A DNA stretch of 64,000 nt, from NCBI RefSeq assembly GCF_042650125.1, contig NZ_JBHSAP010000018.1, positions 372,001 to 436,000 on the forward strand. Direction: 5' to 3'. Within the stretch, counting starts at the first letter, position 1; each line of letters starts with the position of its first letter. The stretch comes from Salinithrix halophila. GTDB taxonomy: Bacteria > Bacillota > Bacilli > Thermoactinomycetales > DSM-45169. Made by a program: the position numbers and the translations under genes. Under the pieces are notes generated by a model. It did not search any database. It had not been told where the DNA came from and was given only the letters and a program-made list of their open reading frames with translations. Of the stretch, positions 16,490 through 23,703 are shown one piece after another.

Positions 16490-17473
16490 TTACCTGCTCA
16501 TCGACTTCTCCTGTAGATGATCAGCGATTCTTTCACCGTGAAATCGTCCGTTTTCGATAAAGATAGAATTAGCATCCTTGCCGGCTGCGATCACTCCCGC
16601 GATGTAAAGCCCCGGCACTTCCGTTTCCATGGTATCTGGGTTATAAACCGGGGCACCGGCTTCCCGATCCACTCTCACACCTAGACGACGGAGCATCTCG
16701 GTCTGAGGTTGGTAGCCGGTCATCGCAAAAACGACGTCGTTTTTTAGCCGGAAGGTTTCCCCTTCTTTCTCCAGCAATACTTCCCGCTCCCGGATCTCTT
16801 TTACCACGGTATTCCAGTGCATGGTTACCCACCCTTTTCGGATGGCGCTTTCTATAACCGGTTTTACCCAGGGCTTGACACTACTGGTAAACGCCTCCCG
16901 TCGGTAGGCCATCGTAACCCGAGCTCCCGCCTGTTGAAGATCCATCGCGGCGTCGACGGCAGAATTTTTGCCGCCAACGATCAATACATCCAACCCGGTA
17001 TAAGGATGGCTCTCCGTATAATAATGCTTCACCTTGGCGAGATTTTCGCCGGGGATATTCAACGGTTTAGGATTGTCGTAGTAGCCGGTGGCCACGACCA
17101 CGTGACGGGCAGTATACCTCTTAGGGCCGTCACGATGCTCTGTATGGAGGACGAAGTGATCTGCTTTTCTTTCCAGTTGAGTTACTTTCTCATAGGTGTG
17201 TACATCCAGGTTATAAGCCTTCACCACCGCCCGATAATACTTTAGGGCTTCTCCCCGCACCGGTTTCTCCCCTGCGGTCACAAAAGGGATCCCTCCGATT
17301 TCCAAAAGTCCCGGCGTACTAAAGAACTGCATGAAAGTCGGAAACCGAAAAATGGATTGGACGATACACCCTTTATCGATGATAAGCGGTTCAATCCCCC
17401 GTTTTTTGGCTTCGACAGCCGCTGACAGACCACAGGGGCCTGCCCCGATAATAATCAATTCCTGTGAGGTCAA
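16490..17473 (-). CDS. ypdA: Bacillithiol disulfide reductase YpdA
   Basis: FAD/NADPH-dependent oxidoreductase that keeps bacillithiol reduced. FAD motif IIGAGPCGLSAA at residues 7-18, second dinucleotide motif IVGGKNSAVDAA near residue 165, and C-terminal GLYIAGVIAAGKDANSIFIENGR. A cysteine near residue 14 sits in the FAD loop, as in YpdA and unlike thioredoxin reductase, which has CxxC. It lies next to gudB as in B. subtilis, after a terminator at 17520-17556. The PIG-L deacetylase at 19007 may belong to the same thiol pathway. Confidence 0.93.
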   Translation of the reverse strand: MTSQELIIIGAGPCGLSAAVEAKKRGIEPLIIDKGCIVQSIFRFPTFMQFFSTPGLLEIGGIPFVTAGEKPVRGEALKYYRAVVKAYNLDVHTYEKVTQLERKADHFVLHTEHRDGPKRYTARHVVVATGYYDNPKPLNIPGENLAKVKHYYTESHPYTGLDVLIVGGKNSAVDAAMDLQQAGARVTMAYRREAFTSSVKPWVKPVIESAIRKGWVTMHWNTVVKEIREREVLLEKEGETFRLKNDVVFAMTGYQPQTEMLRRLGVRVDREAGAPVYNPDTMETEVPGLYIAGVIAAGKDANSIFIENGRFHGERIADHLQEKSMSR

Positions 17474-17519
17474 GGCGAATTCCTCCTTCGAATATCGCTC
17501 CCTTCATTCCCTGAAGATA

Positions 17520-17556
17520 ACAGAAAAACACCCCGGCCACCAGGGTGTTTTTTCGA
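17520..17556 (-). terminator. Terminator after gudB
   Basis: ACACCC/GGGTGT stem with flanking A- and T-runs on both strands; sits between the gudB stop and the ypdA start. Confidence 0.75.
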
Positions 17557-17580
17557 ACAGAATTCTGTAGAAATCCCTCA

Positions 17581-18861
17581 TTAAACCCAGCCGCGGAAGC
17601 GGGACGCTTCCGCCATTTTACGCACTCCCACCATGTAAGCGGCTAGGCGCATATCCACCTTCCGAGTCTGAGAGGACTGGTATACATTTTCAAAAGCTTT
17701 CACCATGATTTCTTCCAATTTATCTTCCACTTCTTTGTCGGACCAGTAGTATCCCTGGTTGTTTTGCACCCATTCGAAATAGGAAACGGTTACGCCACCG
17801 GCACTGGCCAGAACATCAGGCACGAGTAGGATTCCCCGTTCCGAAAGGATCCGGGTTGCGTCCAAGGTCGTCGGTCCGTTAGCCGCTTCTACCACGATAC
17901 CCGCTTTGATTCGATGGGCGTTGGCTGCCGTAATTTGATTCTCAACCGCTGCCGGAACTAAAATGTCGCAATCCAGTTCCAAAAGTTCCTGGTTAGAGAT
18001 CGTCTCCTTGAACAAGTTCGTAACCGTACCGAAGGAATCCCTGCGATCCAGGAGATACTCAATATCCAAACCGTCTTCGTCATGAAGCGCACCGTAAGCG
18101 TCGGAAATCGCGATCACTTTGGCTCCTGAATCATTCATGAATTTGGCTAGGAAGCTGCCTGCATTGCCGAACCCCTGAATAACCACCCGAGCATCCTTGA
18201 GAGACAGGTTGCGCTTTTTGGCCGCCTCCCGGATCATGATCGTCACTCCTTTGGCGGTGGCGGTTTCACGCCCTCGGGAGCCACCCAGTACAAGGGGCTT
18301 ACCAGTGATGAAGCCCGGGGAATCAAATTCGCGAATCCGGCTATATTCGTCCATCATCCAAGCCATGATCTGTGAGTTTGTAAAAACATCCGGAGCAGGG
18401 ATATCCTTGGTCGGACCCACAATCTGGCTGATCGCCCGCACATACCCACGGGACAATCGTTCCAGTTCCCGGAAAGACATCTGACGCGGGTCACAGATGA
18501 TGCCGCCTTTCCCGCCCCCGTATGGGAGATCAACGATCCCTGCTTTCAAGCTCATCCAGATTGAAAGCGCCTTCACTTCGCCTTCAGTAACTTCTGGATG
18601 AAAACGAACCCCGCCTTTGGTAGGGCCGACAGCATCGTTATGTTGGGCGCGGTAACCCGTGAACACCTTCACGGATCCATCATCCATTCGGATCGGAATC
18701 CGTACATGCATCACCCGGAGGGGTTCTCTCAGAAGTTCAAAAACCTGTTCCGGATACCCCAATTTATCGAGTGCCCGTTTGATAACCGTTTGGGTTGAGA
18801 CGAGGACGTCCAAGTTCTCCTCGATTGTTCCCCTGTTGGAAGTATCGGACTGTTGTTCCAT
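17581..18861 (-). CDS. gudB: Glutamate dehydrogenase (GudB/RocG type)
   Basis: Interconverts glutamate and 2-oxoglutarate plus ammonia. The catalytic lysine region is VDLPYGGGKGGIICDP and the nucleotide-binding loop is VIQGFGNAGSFLA. At 426 residues the length is normal for hexameric enzymes. ATG 18861 (MEQQSDTSN) lies after GAGGTGG; the longer frame from 18876 lacks support. The neighbourhood with ypdA and a MecA-type adaptor fits gudB rather than the arginine-linked rocG, but the two cannot be separated by sequence alone. Confidence 0.95.
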   Translation of the reverse strand: MEQQSDTSNRGTIEENLDVLVSTQTVIKRALDKLGYPEQVFELLREPLRVMHVRIPIRMDDGSVKVFTGYRAQHNDAVGPTKGGVRFHPEVTEGEVKALSIWMSLKAGIVDLPYGGGKGGIICDPRQMSFRELERLSRGYVRAISQIVGPTKDIPAPDVFTNSQIMAWMMDEYSRIREFDSPGFITGKPLVLGGSRGRETATAKGVTIMIREAAKKRNLSLKDARVVIQGFGNAGSFLAKFMNDSGAKVIAISDAYGALHDEDGLDIEYLLDRRDSFGTVTNLFKETISNQELLELDCDILVPAAVENQITAANAHRIKAGIVVEAANGPTTLDATRILSERGILLVPDVLASAGGVTVSYFEWVQNNQGYYWSDKEVEDKLEEIMVKAFENVYQSSQTRKVDMRLAAYMVGVRKMAEASRFRGWV

Positions 18862-19006
18862 CCCTGACCACCTCAAAAGATATTAGTTCCCTATGAATCC
18901 ATAACCAAGTATACACCAGGCTTCAGGAAGAGAACACCCTCTTTCGCCCTCTCCCTTTTCCCTGGGTATAATAAGGAGGAATCAACCGCTGACAGGAGGT
19001 TAAGCC

Positions 19007-19708
19007 TTGCAAACCCTGCTTTTTGCATTTGCCCACCCCGACGATGAAAGCTTTGCCTGCGGAGGAACCCTTGCCCGAATCCATGCAGAAGAAAAAGGAC
19101 GGGCTATACTCTATTGTGCTACCCGCGGAGAGGCGGGAAGCCCCGGCAGCCCTCCCCTCTGTACGAAAGACGAACTGGGTGATTACCGGGAGAGGGAATT
19201 GCGTCGGGCTGCCACCCTTCTCGGAATCGATGAGGTCTTCCTGAGGGATTTCGGCGATGGGCAGTTATCGAAAATACCCTTGGAACAGTTAACGGCTGAT
19301 CTGGCCCGGCTCCTCGATCAGGTAAACCCCGACGCGGTGATCACGTTCCCGCCTCACGGAATCTCTGGCCATCCGGACCACCGGGTCATTCAGGCGGCTG
19401 TCACAAAAGCCGTGGAAGCGTCCGCCCGGGCTGCTTCCATCCGTCTCTACCGGGTGGTACTGCCGGAATCTGCGAATCCGGTCGAGGGAGTCCATTATAC
19501 CCCAGTGGATGAAATCACCCATCGTGTGGACGTCTCTCCCTATCGGCGAGTCATGATGGAGGCCCTCAAGGCTCATCAAACACAGCACGCTTCCATTGCT
19601 CAGGTCTTCCCAGGCGTTCTGAAAAGCCAATGGGAACACCTGCATCGGACGGAATTTTTTCAGTCCGTCCATTCATGGAAAAGCATACCCAGAGGCTCCC
19701 TGTTATAA
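19007..19708 (+). CDS. PIG-L family deacetylase, probably BshB2-like
   Basis: Zinc-dependent N-acetyl hydrolase of the LmbE/PIG-L family. The metal motif AHPDDE is at residues 9-14 and HPDH lies near residue 125. In Bacillota such enzymes deacetylate GlcNAc-malate in bacillithiol synthesis (BshB) or act as mycothiol-conjugate-type amidases. TTG start at 19007 behind ACAGGAGGTTAAGCC; TATAAT at 18967-18972 may be its -10. Adjacent ypdA supports a thiol role, which remains inference. Confidence 0.85.
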   Translation: MQTLLFAFAHPDDESFACGGTLARIHAEEKGRAILYCATRGEAGSPGSPPLCTKDELGDYRERELRRAATLLGIDEVFLRDFGDGQLSKIPLEQLTADLARLLDQVNPDAVITFPPHGISGHPDHRVIQAAVTKAVEASARAASIRLYRVVLPESANPVEGVHYTPVDEITHRVDVSPYRRVMMEALKAHQTQHASIAQVFPGVLKSQWEHLHRTEFFQSVHSWKSIPRGSLL

Positions 19709-19715
19709 AAATGAT

Positions 19716-19752
19716 AAAAACGACCGCGCCAACCCGGCGCGACCGTTTCTTA
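19716..19752. terminator. Convergent terminator between the PIG-L gene and mecA-type gene
   Basis: AACG-CCGCGCC/GGCGCG-CCGTT type stem with small loop AACC, flanked by A-rich and T-rich runs. It can serve both converging genes. Confidence 0.8.
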
Positions 19753-19761
19753 TCCCTGTAA

Positions 19762-20355
19762 TCAGGAGAAGTAATGTAGGATTCCGCTGATTCCGTCCTT
19801 CTCCCAGATGGTTTTTCCGTATTCTTCAAGAACGTGCTCTGTGATGGTTGAAGCTTCACCGTACTCACTCAATACCGCAATCCCCTGCTGTAGGGTTTTC
19901 AGTTCCATTTCAGTGTCGAGGACTAGGAAGTATTGGCCACGGTAGGCATAGACCCTTCCACCCTCCCGAATCAGGGCTGAGAGGCTCTTAGCAGCTTGAA
20001 CGAGGTCTTCGAAGTCATTGAACTGAAAGATCACCTGATCGCTCTCTTCCAGGGTAACTTCCAACTCATACATTTCATCGCCATCCAGCTCATCCAGATC
20101 CGAAGGGCTAGGCGTACGCCCCCGGGTGACGACGACCACCATTCCCTGGGCAGGAAGGGCAAAGACCTCGACCGCGACAGGACCAGAAATCTCAAATCCC
20201 AATTCTTGATAAGCCTGGTCCATCATATCGTTGAAAAGCTCATGGACTTTCGGGATATCCCGCCACATATCTTCTTTTTCGATCCCGCGGTCCATCAAAT
20301 CGTCCAGGGATAGAAAGAAGCGAATTTTATCTCGGCTGAGTCGCTCGACACGCAT
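19762..20355 (-). CDS. mecA: MecA-family ClpC adaptor
   Basis: Adaptor that delivers unfolded or specific proteins to ClpCP. The N-terminal substrate-binding region MRVERLSRDKIRFFLSLDDL and following DRGIEKEDMW match the family, as does the C-terminal ClpC-binding half ending in DGISGILHYFS. 197 residues is between B. subtilis MecA (218) and its paralogue YpbH/MecB (194); position near ypbD favours the latter. Single-gene unit converging on the PIG-L gene. Confidence 0.88.
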   Translation of the reverse strand: MRVERLSRDKIRFFLSLDDLMDRGIEKEDMWRDIPKVHELFNDMMDQAYQELGFEISGPVAVEVFALPAQGMVVVVTRGRTPSPSDLDELDGDEMYELEVTLEESDQVIFQFNDFEDLVQAAKSLSALIREGGRVYAYRGQYFLVLDTEMELKTLQQGIAVLSEYGEASTITEHVLEEYGKTIWEKDGISGILHYFS

Positions 20356-20512
20356 GGTTTACCCTCCCTCGCTGGAGACCCGCACAATACAGCGTATGAG
20401 GGTACAAGCTGATTCGTTACGCGACCGGGTCTCCTTTTTCTTTCTCCTGTATTCACCATCATACACAATGTACCCGCTATTTGCACCTATAGACCTCTTT
20501 CAGGGACAGGTA

Positions 20513-20540
20513 TAAAAAAGAGCCCCGGGACCGGGGCTCA
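20513..20540 (-). terminator. Terminator after tRNA-Cys
   Basis: Perfect 8-bp stem AGCCCCGG/CCGGGGCT with loop GA, followed on the minus strand by CTTTTTT. Confidence 0.85.
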
Positions 20541-20571
20541 GCCGGGTTGTTCTGTGTTAAATCGACGGTTT

Positions 20572-20645
20572 TGGAGGGGGCACCCGGATTCGAACCGGGG
20601 ATAAGGGATTTGCAGTCCCGTGCCTTGCCACTTGGCTATGCCCCC
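20572..20645 (-). tRNA. tRNA-Cys(GCA)
   Basis: Acceptor stem GGGGGCA/TGCCCCC, anticodon stem GGGA/TCCC with loop CTGCAAA giving anticodon GCA, T-arm CCCGG..TTCGAAT..CCGGG, discriminator U as expected for cysteine, and encoded CCA. Length 74 nt. Confidence 0.95.
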
Positions 20646-20655
20646 AAACGTTTAT

Positions 20656-20688
20656 GGAAAAGGGGCACCTTAGCGGGCCCCTCTTTTC
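20656..20688 (-). terminator. Hairpin between tRNA-Ser and tRNA-Cys
   Basis: GGGGC/GCCCC stem flanked by A- and T-rich sequence. It may terminate or attenuate tRNA-Ser transcription ahead of tRNA-Cys; a processing hairpin is an alternative. Confidence 0.55.
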
Positions 20689-20701
20689 ATCTTAACTGGT
20701 A

Positions 20702-20793
20702 TGGCGGAGAGGGAGGGATTCGAACCCTCGAGACGGTGGTAACCGCCTACACGATTTCCAATCGTGCTCCTTCGGCCTCTCGGACACCTCTCC
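20702..20793 (-). tRNA. tRNA-Ser(GGA)
   Basis: Class II tRNA of 92 nt with a long variable arm. Acceptor stem GGAGAGG/CCTCTCC, anticodon stem CACGA/TCGTG with loop TTGGAAA giving GGA (reads UCC and UCU), discriminator G, and CCA encoded. Confidence 0.95.
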
Positions 20794-20837
20794 TCGAAAG
20801 AGACACTTTCTAATAGTAAAGGATGGTTGGACTCCTG

Positions 20838-21278
20838 TCAAGAGGAGTTATCAAACAAGGATTCGCCCCTATCTTTCCGGATCCATCCACTCTGCCTGAT
20901 CGCTCTCCGTTTCCTCCTCCACACCTGAAGCTCCCTTCCCCCAAACCACAGAATTGCGACTCCTCCATGCCAGGGAACAGACAGCCACATCCAGTACAAG
21001 CCCCCTACAGCTAGTGCTAGAGGCAAAAGGTGGTGCCAACGGCGAAAAGCTTGGAAAGGGATCGGTAGGGAAGCCAAGCGGCCCACCGCCCGAGCGAGGA
21101 CCCTCACACCGTTATAACTACCGGCAAATAGAAAAAGAAGCGCGGTTAGATAATCCAGGGAAAAAAACCGCCATGGATCCAGTCCCCCTGTCCGTCCTGA
21201 AAGATCGGGAAACCAGAGAACCGCCATCAGGAAGAAAACCCAGGTTAGAATCGCCTGCATCCACAGCTGTACAACCAT
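20838..21278 (-). CDS. Membrane protein of unknown function
   Basis: 146 residues with three to four hydrophobic segments (MQAILTWVFFLMAVLWF, YLTALLFLFAG, LLPLALAVGGLYWMWLSV) and a basic C-terminal tail (VWRRKRRAIRQ). ATG 21278 follows AAGGAGAGGACAC. No family is recognised. It lies downstream of a CPBP protease gene on the same strand with a 70-base gap, so co-transcription is possible. Confidence 0.65.
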   Translation of the reverse strand: MVVQLWMQAILTWVFFLMAVLWFPDLSGRTGGLDPWRFFSLDYLTALLFLFAGSYNGVRVLARAVGRLASLPIPFQAFRRWHHLLPLALAVGGLYWMWLSVPWHGGVAILWFGGRELQVWRRKRRAIRQSGWIRKDRGESLFDNSS

Positions 21279-21348
21279 GTGTCCTCTCCTTTCGGTTCCT
21301 CTCTTTTTAACTATATCCCGTTCCTCCTCGGATCATTACGGGAACCGC

Positions 21349-21921
21349 TTAAAGAGACCGATCCAAACGAATAAGCGTTCCCAGCACAAAATCCAACATA
21401 AAATGGGCCGAGATCACTGGAGCCAGAGAGCCGGAGATTTCCGTCAACCAACCGAGAAGAACGCTGACAAAGAGGATCAGACTCATTAAGAACCACCGCT
21501 TTACGTAACGGAAGTGGATGAGGGAAAACAAGAAACTTGTCCCGATGACGCCCAACCAGTGCTGGAGAGCTCCTCGGAACAGAAGCTCTTCCCCCACTGC
21601 CACCAAGAGAGCTACAAAAGCAATGTGAGGGATTGACAAGTCTTGGAACAATAACCGGTTGATTCCCCCATCGTCCATCCATTCTTTCGGAACATACCGG
21701 CCCAGGAGCCAGTTGATACCGGCGATCCCAAGCCCGATACACGCTCCCAACCCCCACCACAGCCCCTCTCTAAACCCGAAAAGCTCCCAACGGAGCCTGC
21801 CCTGGCACCAGAGCAGCGCCACCGCGGCTAAGATGACAATCAATTGGGTCAGATATAGATTCACCAGTAACACCCGGCTCGTTAATTCCCCGGGCTCGTG
21901 ATCCAATCTTTTACTTTTCAT
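21349..21921 (-). CDS. ypbD: CPBP-family intramembrane protease (YpbD-like)
   Basis: Membrane metalloprotease of the CAAX-processing/bacteriocin-processing family. Motif 1 EELLFRGALQHWLG carries the paired glutamates and arginine; motif 2 is SLIHFRYVKRW; motif 3 is SAHFMLDFVLG. ATG 21921 gives 190 residues, close to B. subtilis YpbD, and lies 9 bases after GGAGAG; the frame is open 20 codons further. Substrate unknown. Confidence 0.88.
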   Translation of the reverse strand: MKSKRLDHEPGELTSRVLLVNLYLTQLIVILAAVALLWCQGRLRWELFGFREGLWWGLGACIGLGIAGINWLLGRYVPKEWMDDGGINRLLFQDLSIPHIAFVALLVAVGEELLFRGALQHWLGVIGTSFLFSLIHFRYVKRWFLMSLILFVSVLLGWLTEISGSLAPVISAHFMLDFVLGTLIRLDRSL

Positions 21922-22039
21922 TTCGCTCCACTCTCCAACCAACCACTCAGGGATTTTCTCACCCGGTAGTTTTTCTTGCAATTCCTTGAAAACCGTTCTA
22001 CAATGAGGTTTGAAAACAGGCTTATTATATCTTTCAAGA

Positions 22040-22370
22040 GAAAACCCCCAGCTTCAGATATTCGGATGAAAGCGAGCGTCAGACGAGGGAGGGTGTTTTT
22101 ACCCCTCACGCAAGTTCGACAATTCTGTGCTACACTAGCTCCTAGCTCTTTGAAAACTAAAGACATGGGGTTGCTACAGGAAATCGGCCTGAAACGTAAA
22201 ATCTTCAACAACCTTGGCTCACCGAAGTTGCGAAAACCAAGCTAAAGTAGGGAGCCATAAAGCAACTCTGTGTTTTCACCGTGGGGCCCACGGGTAGAGC
22301 CTGCTAAGGTAACTGGTCATTAGGCTGGTGTTCGTAGGAATCCCCCGCGTTTACGCGTGGGGAGGGTCAA
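22040..22370 (+). mobile_element. Non-autonomous IS200/IS605-type element remnant
   Basis: The right part of this region ends in a structure typical of IS605 right ends (see the omega-RNA entry). There is no tnpA or tnpB frame anywhere between ypbD and fer. The left limit is uncertain: a pyrimidine-rich motif AACCCCCAGCTTCAG near 22045 followed by ATATTCGGA could be a decayed left end. The region has no other visible gene and separates divergent ypbD and fer, so it probably also holds their promoters. Confidence 0.5.
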
Positions 22371-22386
22371 TGGGTTTTCTTCAAAT
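22240..22386 (+). ncRNA. Omega-RNA (reRNA)-like scaffold plus guide segment, without tnpB
   Basis: The 3' end shows stem AGCCT (22298-22302)/AGGCT (22322-22326) and then a terminal hairpin CCCC-CGCG (22342-22349)/CGCG-GGGG (22354-22362) with loop TTTA. The scaffold finishes in AGGGTCAA at 22370. Arrangement and ending match the TnpB guide RNA of IS605 elements such as ISDra2, where GAATC, a hairpin and AGGTTCAA precede the guide. The following 16 bases (TGGGTTTTCTTCAAAT) would be the guide. The 5' end is not defined. Confidence 0.6.
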
Positions 22387-22405
22387 ACGGAAGGAGATTT
22401 TCACC

Positions 22406-22615
22406 ATGCGTACCTGGGTTGATAAAGACACCTGCATCGCGTGCGGGGCCTGCGGGGCCTGCGCACCGGATGTCTACGACTATGACGAAGACGGGATTGC
22501 CTTTGTAATCCTCGACGACAATACCGGTACCGCCGAAGTGCCGGAAGAATTCCACGAAGATGTTCGTGACGCCATGGAAGGTTGCCCCACCGATTCCATC
22601 AAAGTGGAAGAGTAA
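22406..22615 (+). CDS. fer: 4Fe-4S ferredoxin
   Basis: Small electron carrier, 69 residues, Bacillus Fer type. Cluster ligands are CIACGAC (Cys10, Cys13, Cys16) and Cys60 in GCPTDSI. An extra Cys19 follows (GACAPD), where Bacillus Fer has alanine. ATG 22406 lies after GGAAGGAGATTTTCACC. It is a single-gene unit ending at the terminator at 22624-22653 and lies just downstream of an IS605-type element end. Confidence 0.95.
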   Translation: MRTWVDKDTCIACGACGACAPDVYDYDEDGIAFVILDDNTGTAEVPEEFHEDVRDAMEGCPTDSIKVEE

Positions 22616-22623
22616 TCCTCCGC

Positions 22624-22653
22624 AACGCCGTCCACAACCGGACGGCGTTTTTT
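22624..22653. terminator. Terminator after fer, shared with the converging rhodanese gene
   Basis: Perfect 10-bp stem AACGCCGTCC/GGACGGCGTT with a 6-base loop followed by TTTT. Confidence 0.92.
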
Positions 22654-22672
22654 GTGCCCTTGCTTCGAGCCT

Positions 22673-23011
22673 CTATTTCGGTCGGACATCTTGTTCATCA
22701 AGATACAGACTGACCTCAGCCAACCCTCCATCCACATTGACCACCTGGGTGAAACCTAGTCTATAAAGAAAATGGACTGCGTGTGCACTGCGTACACCAT
22801 GGGCGCACAAAACATAGGTCTTTTTATCTCGCTCCAGACGGTCCAACCGGTAAGGAATCGTCTGCAACGGAATCAGTACCGCCTCATTCAGCCGGTAGAC
22901 CCGCCACTCCTCTTCTTCCCGTACATCAAGCAATACCACGTCCTCCAGCTGTCCCTTTCGGTATTTCTCTGCAAAAGCCTTTGCACTGATGCAGTGTTTC
23001 TCTTCATCCAT
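22673..23011 (-). CDS. Rhodanese-domain protein (YqhL type)
   Basis: Single rhodanese domain of 112 residues. LLDVREEEEW and the active-site loop LCAHGVRSAHAV (Cys69) are present, followed by VVNVDGGLAEV. Such proteins move sulfane sulfur between thiols. ATG 23011 has GGTGGG seven bases upstream; the open frame extends to 23314 with poorly conserved sequence and is not used. It is divergent from ppa. Confidence 0.88.
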   Translation of the reverse strand: MDEEKHCISAKAFAEKYRKGQLEDVVLLDVREEEEWRVYRLNEAVLIPLQTIPYRLDRLERDKKTYVLCAHGVRSAHAVHFLYRLGFTQVVNVDGGLAEVSLYLDEQDVRPK

Positions 23012-23161
23012 ACAGCATCCCACCGTTTTTTGTATAATCATGCCCATTGATTGTATCACGCTCGAGCGGCTAGAATTGATTCCTGCCGCAAAAGGGAATA
23101 CAATGAGGAATGAAATAGCCCAAGGAGCTTCATACATACCACACCTGAAGGAGGTACTTCC

Positions 23162-23653
23162 ATGGCCCAGAAGGAACTGACCGTGGACGCATTCATCGAA
23201 ATCCCTACAGGGAGCCAGAACAAATACGAATATGACAAGGAAGAGGGCGTCTTTCGCCTCGACCGCGTCCTTTATTCTCCGATGCACTACCCGACGGAAT
23301 ACGGCTATTTGCAAGATACCCTGGCCGAAGACGGCGATCCCCTGGATATCCTGGTCTTGACCACTTTTCCCACCTTCCCCGGGTGTGTCATCAAAACCCG
23401 GGTGATCGGCGTACTCTTGATGTCCGACGACAAAGGGAAGGACGAAAAACTACTCGGGGTACCGGTGGACGATCCCCGCTGGGAGGGTGTCAACAGCCTG
23501 AAAGACGTACCCGCCCACACCCTGAAGGAGATCGAACACTTCTTTCAGGTGTATAAAGACCTGGAAAACAAAGAAACCCGCATCGAAGGCTGGGAGGGCG
23601 TTGACACGGCCCATCGGCTCTTCAATGAAAGCCTGGAGCGTTACAAAGGCTAA
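23162..23653 (+). CDS. ppa: Inorganic pyrophosphatase (family I)
   Basis: Hydrolyses PPi to two phosphates. Motifs include EIPTGSQNKYEYD, YPTEYGYLQDTLAEDGDPLDILVL (metal-binding aspartates) and DDPRWEGVNSLKDVP. 163 residues is normal for bacterial family I. B. subtilis instead uses the unrelated family II enzyme. Start ATG 23162 after GGAGGTACTTCC. Terminator at 23668-23693. Confidence 0.96.
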   Translation: MAQKELTVDAFIEIPTGSQNKYEYDKEEGVFRLDRVLYSPMHYPTEYGYLQDTLAEDGDPLDILVLTTFPTFPGCVIKTRVIGVLLMSDDKGKDEKLLGVPVDDPRWEGVNSLKDVPAHTLKEIEHFFQVYKDLENKETRIEGWEGVDTAHRLFNESLERYKG

Positions 23654-23667
23654 AGCGGAAAAACCGG

Positions 23668-23693
23668 CGTCCCTTCGGGGGCGCTATTTTTGT
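23668..23693 (+). terminator. Terminator after ppa
   Basis: GCGTCCC/GGGGCGC-type stem with a TTCG loop followed by TATTTTTG. Confidence 0.75.
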
Positions 23694-23703
23694 GAAACAT
23701 CCG

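Noticed and set aside
20547..20813. Plus-strand open frame across tRNA-Cys and tRNA-Ser
   Set aside because: It overlaps two clear tRNA genes; a chance frame.
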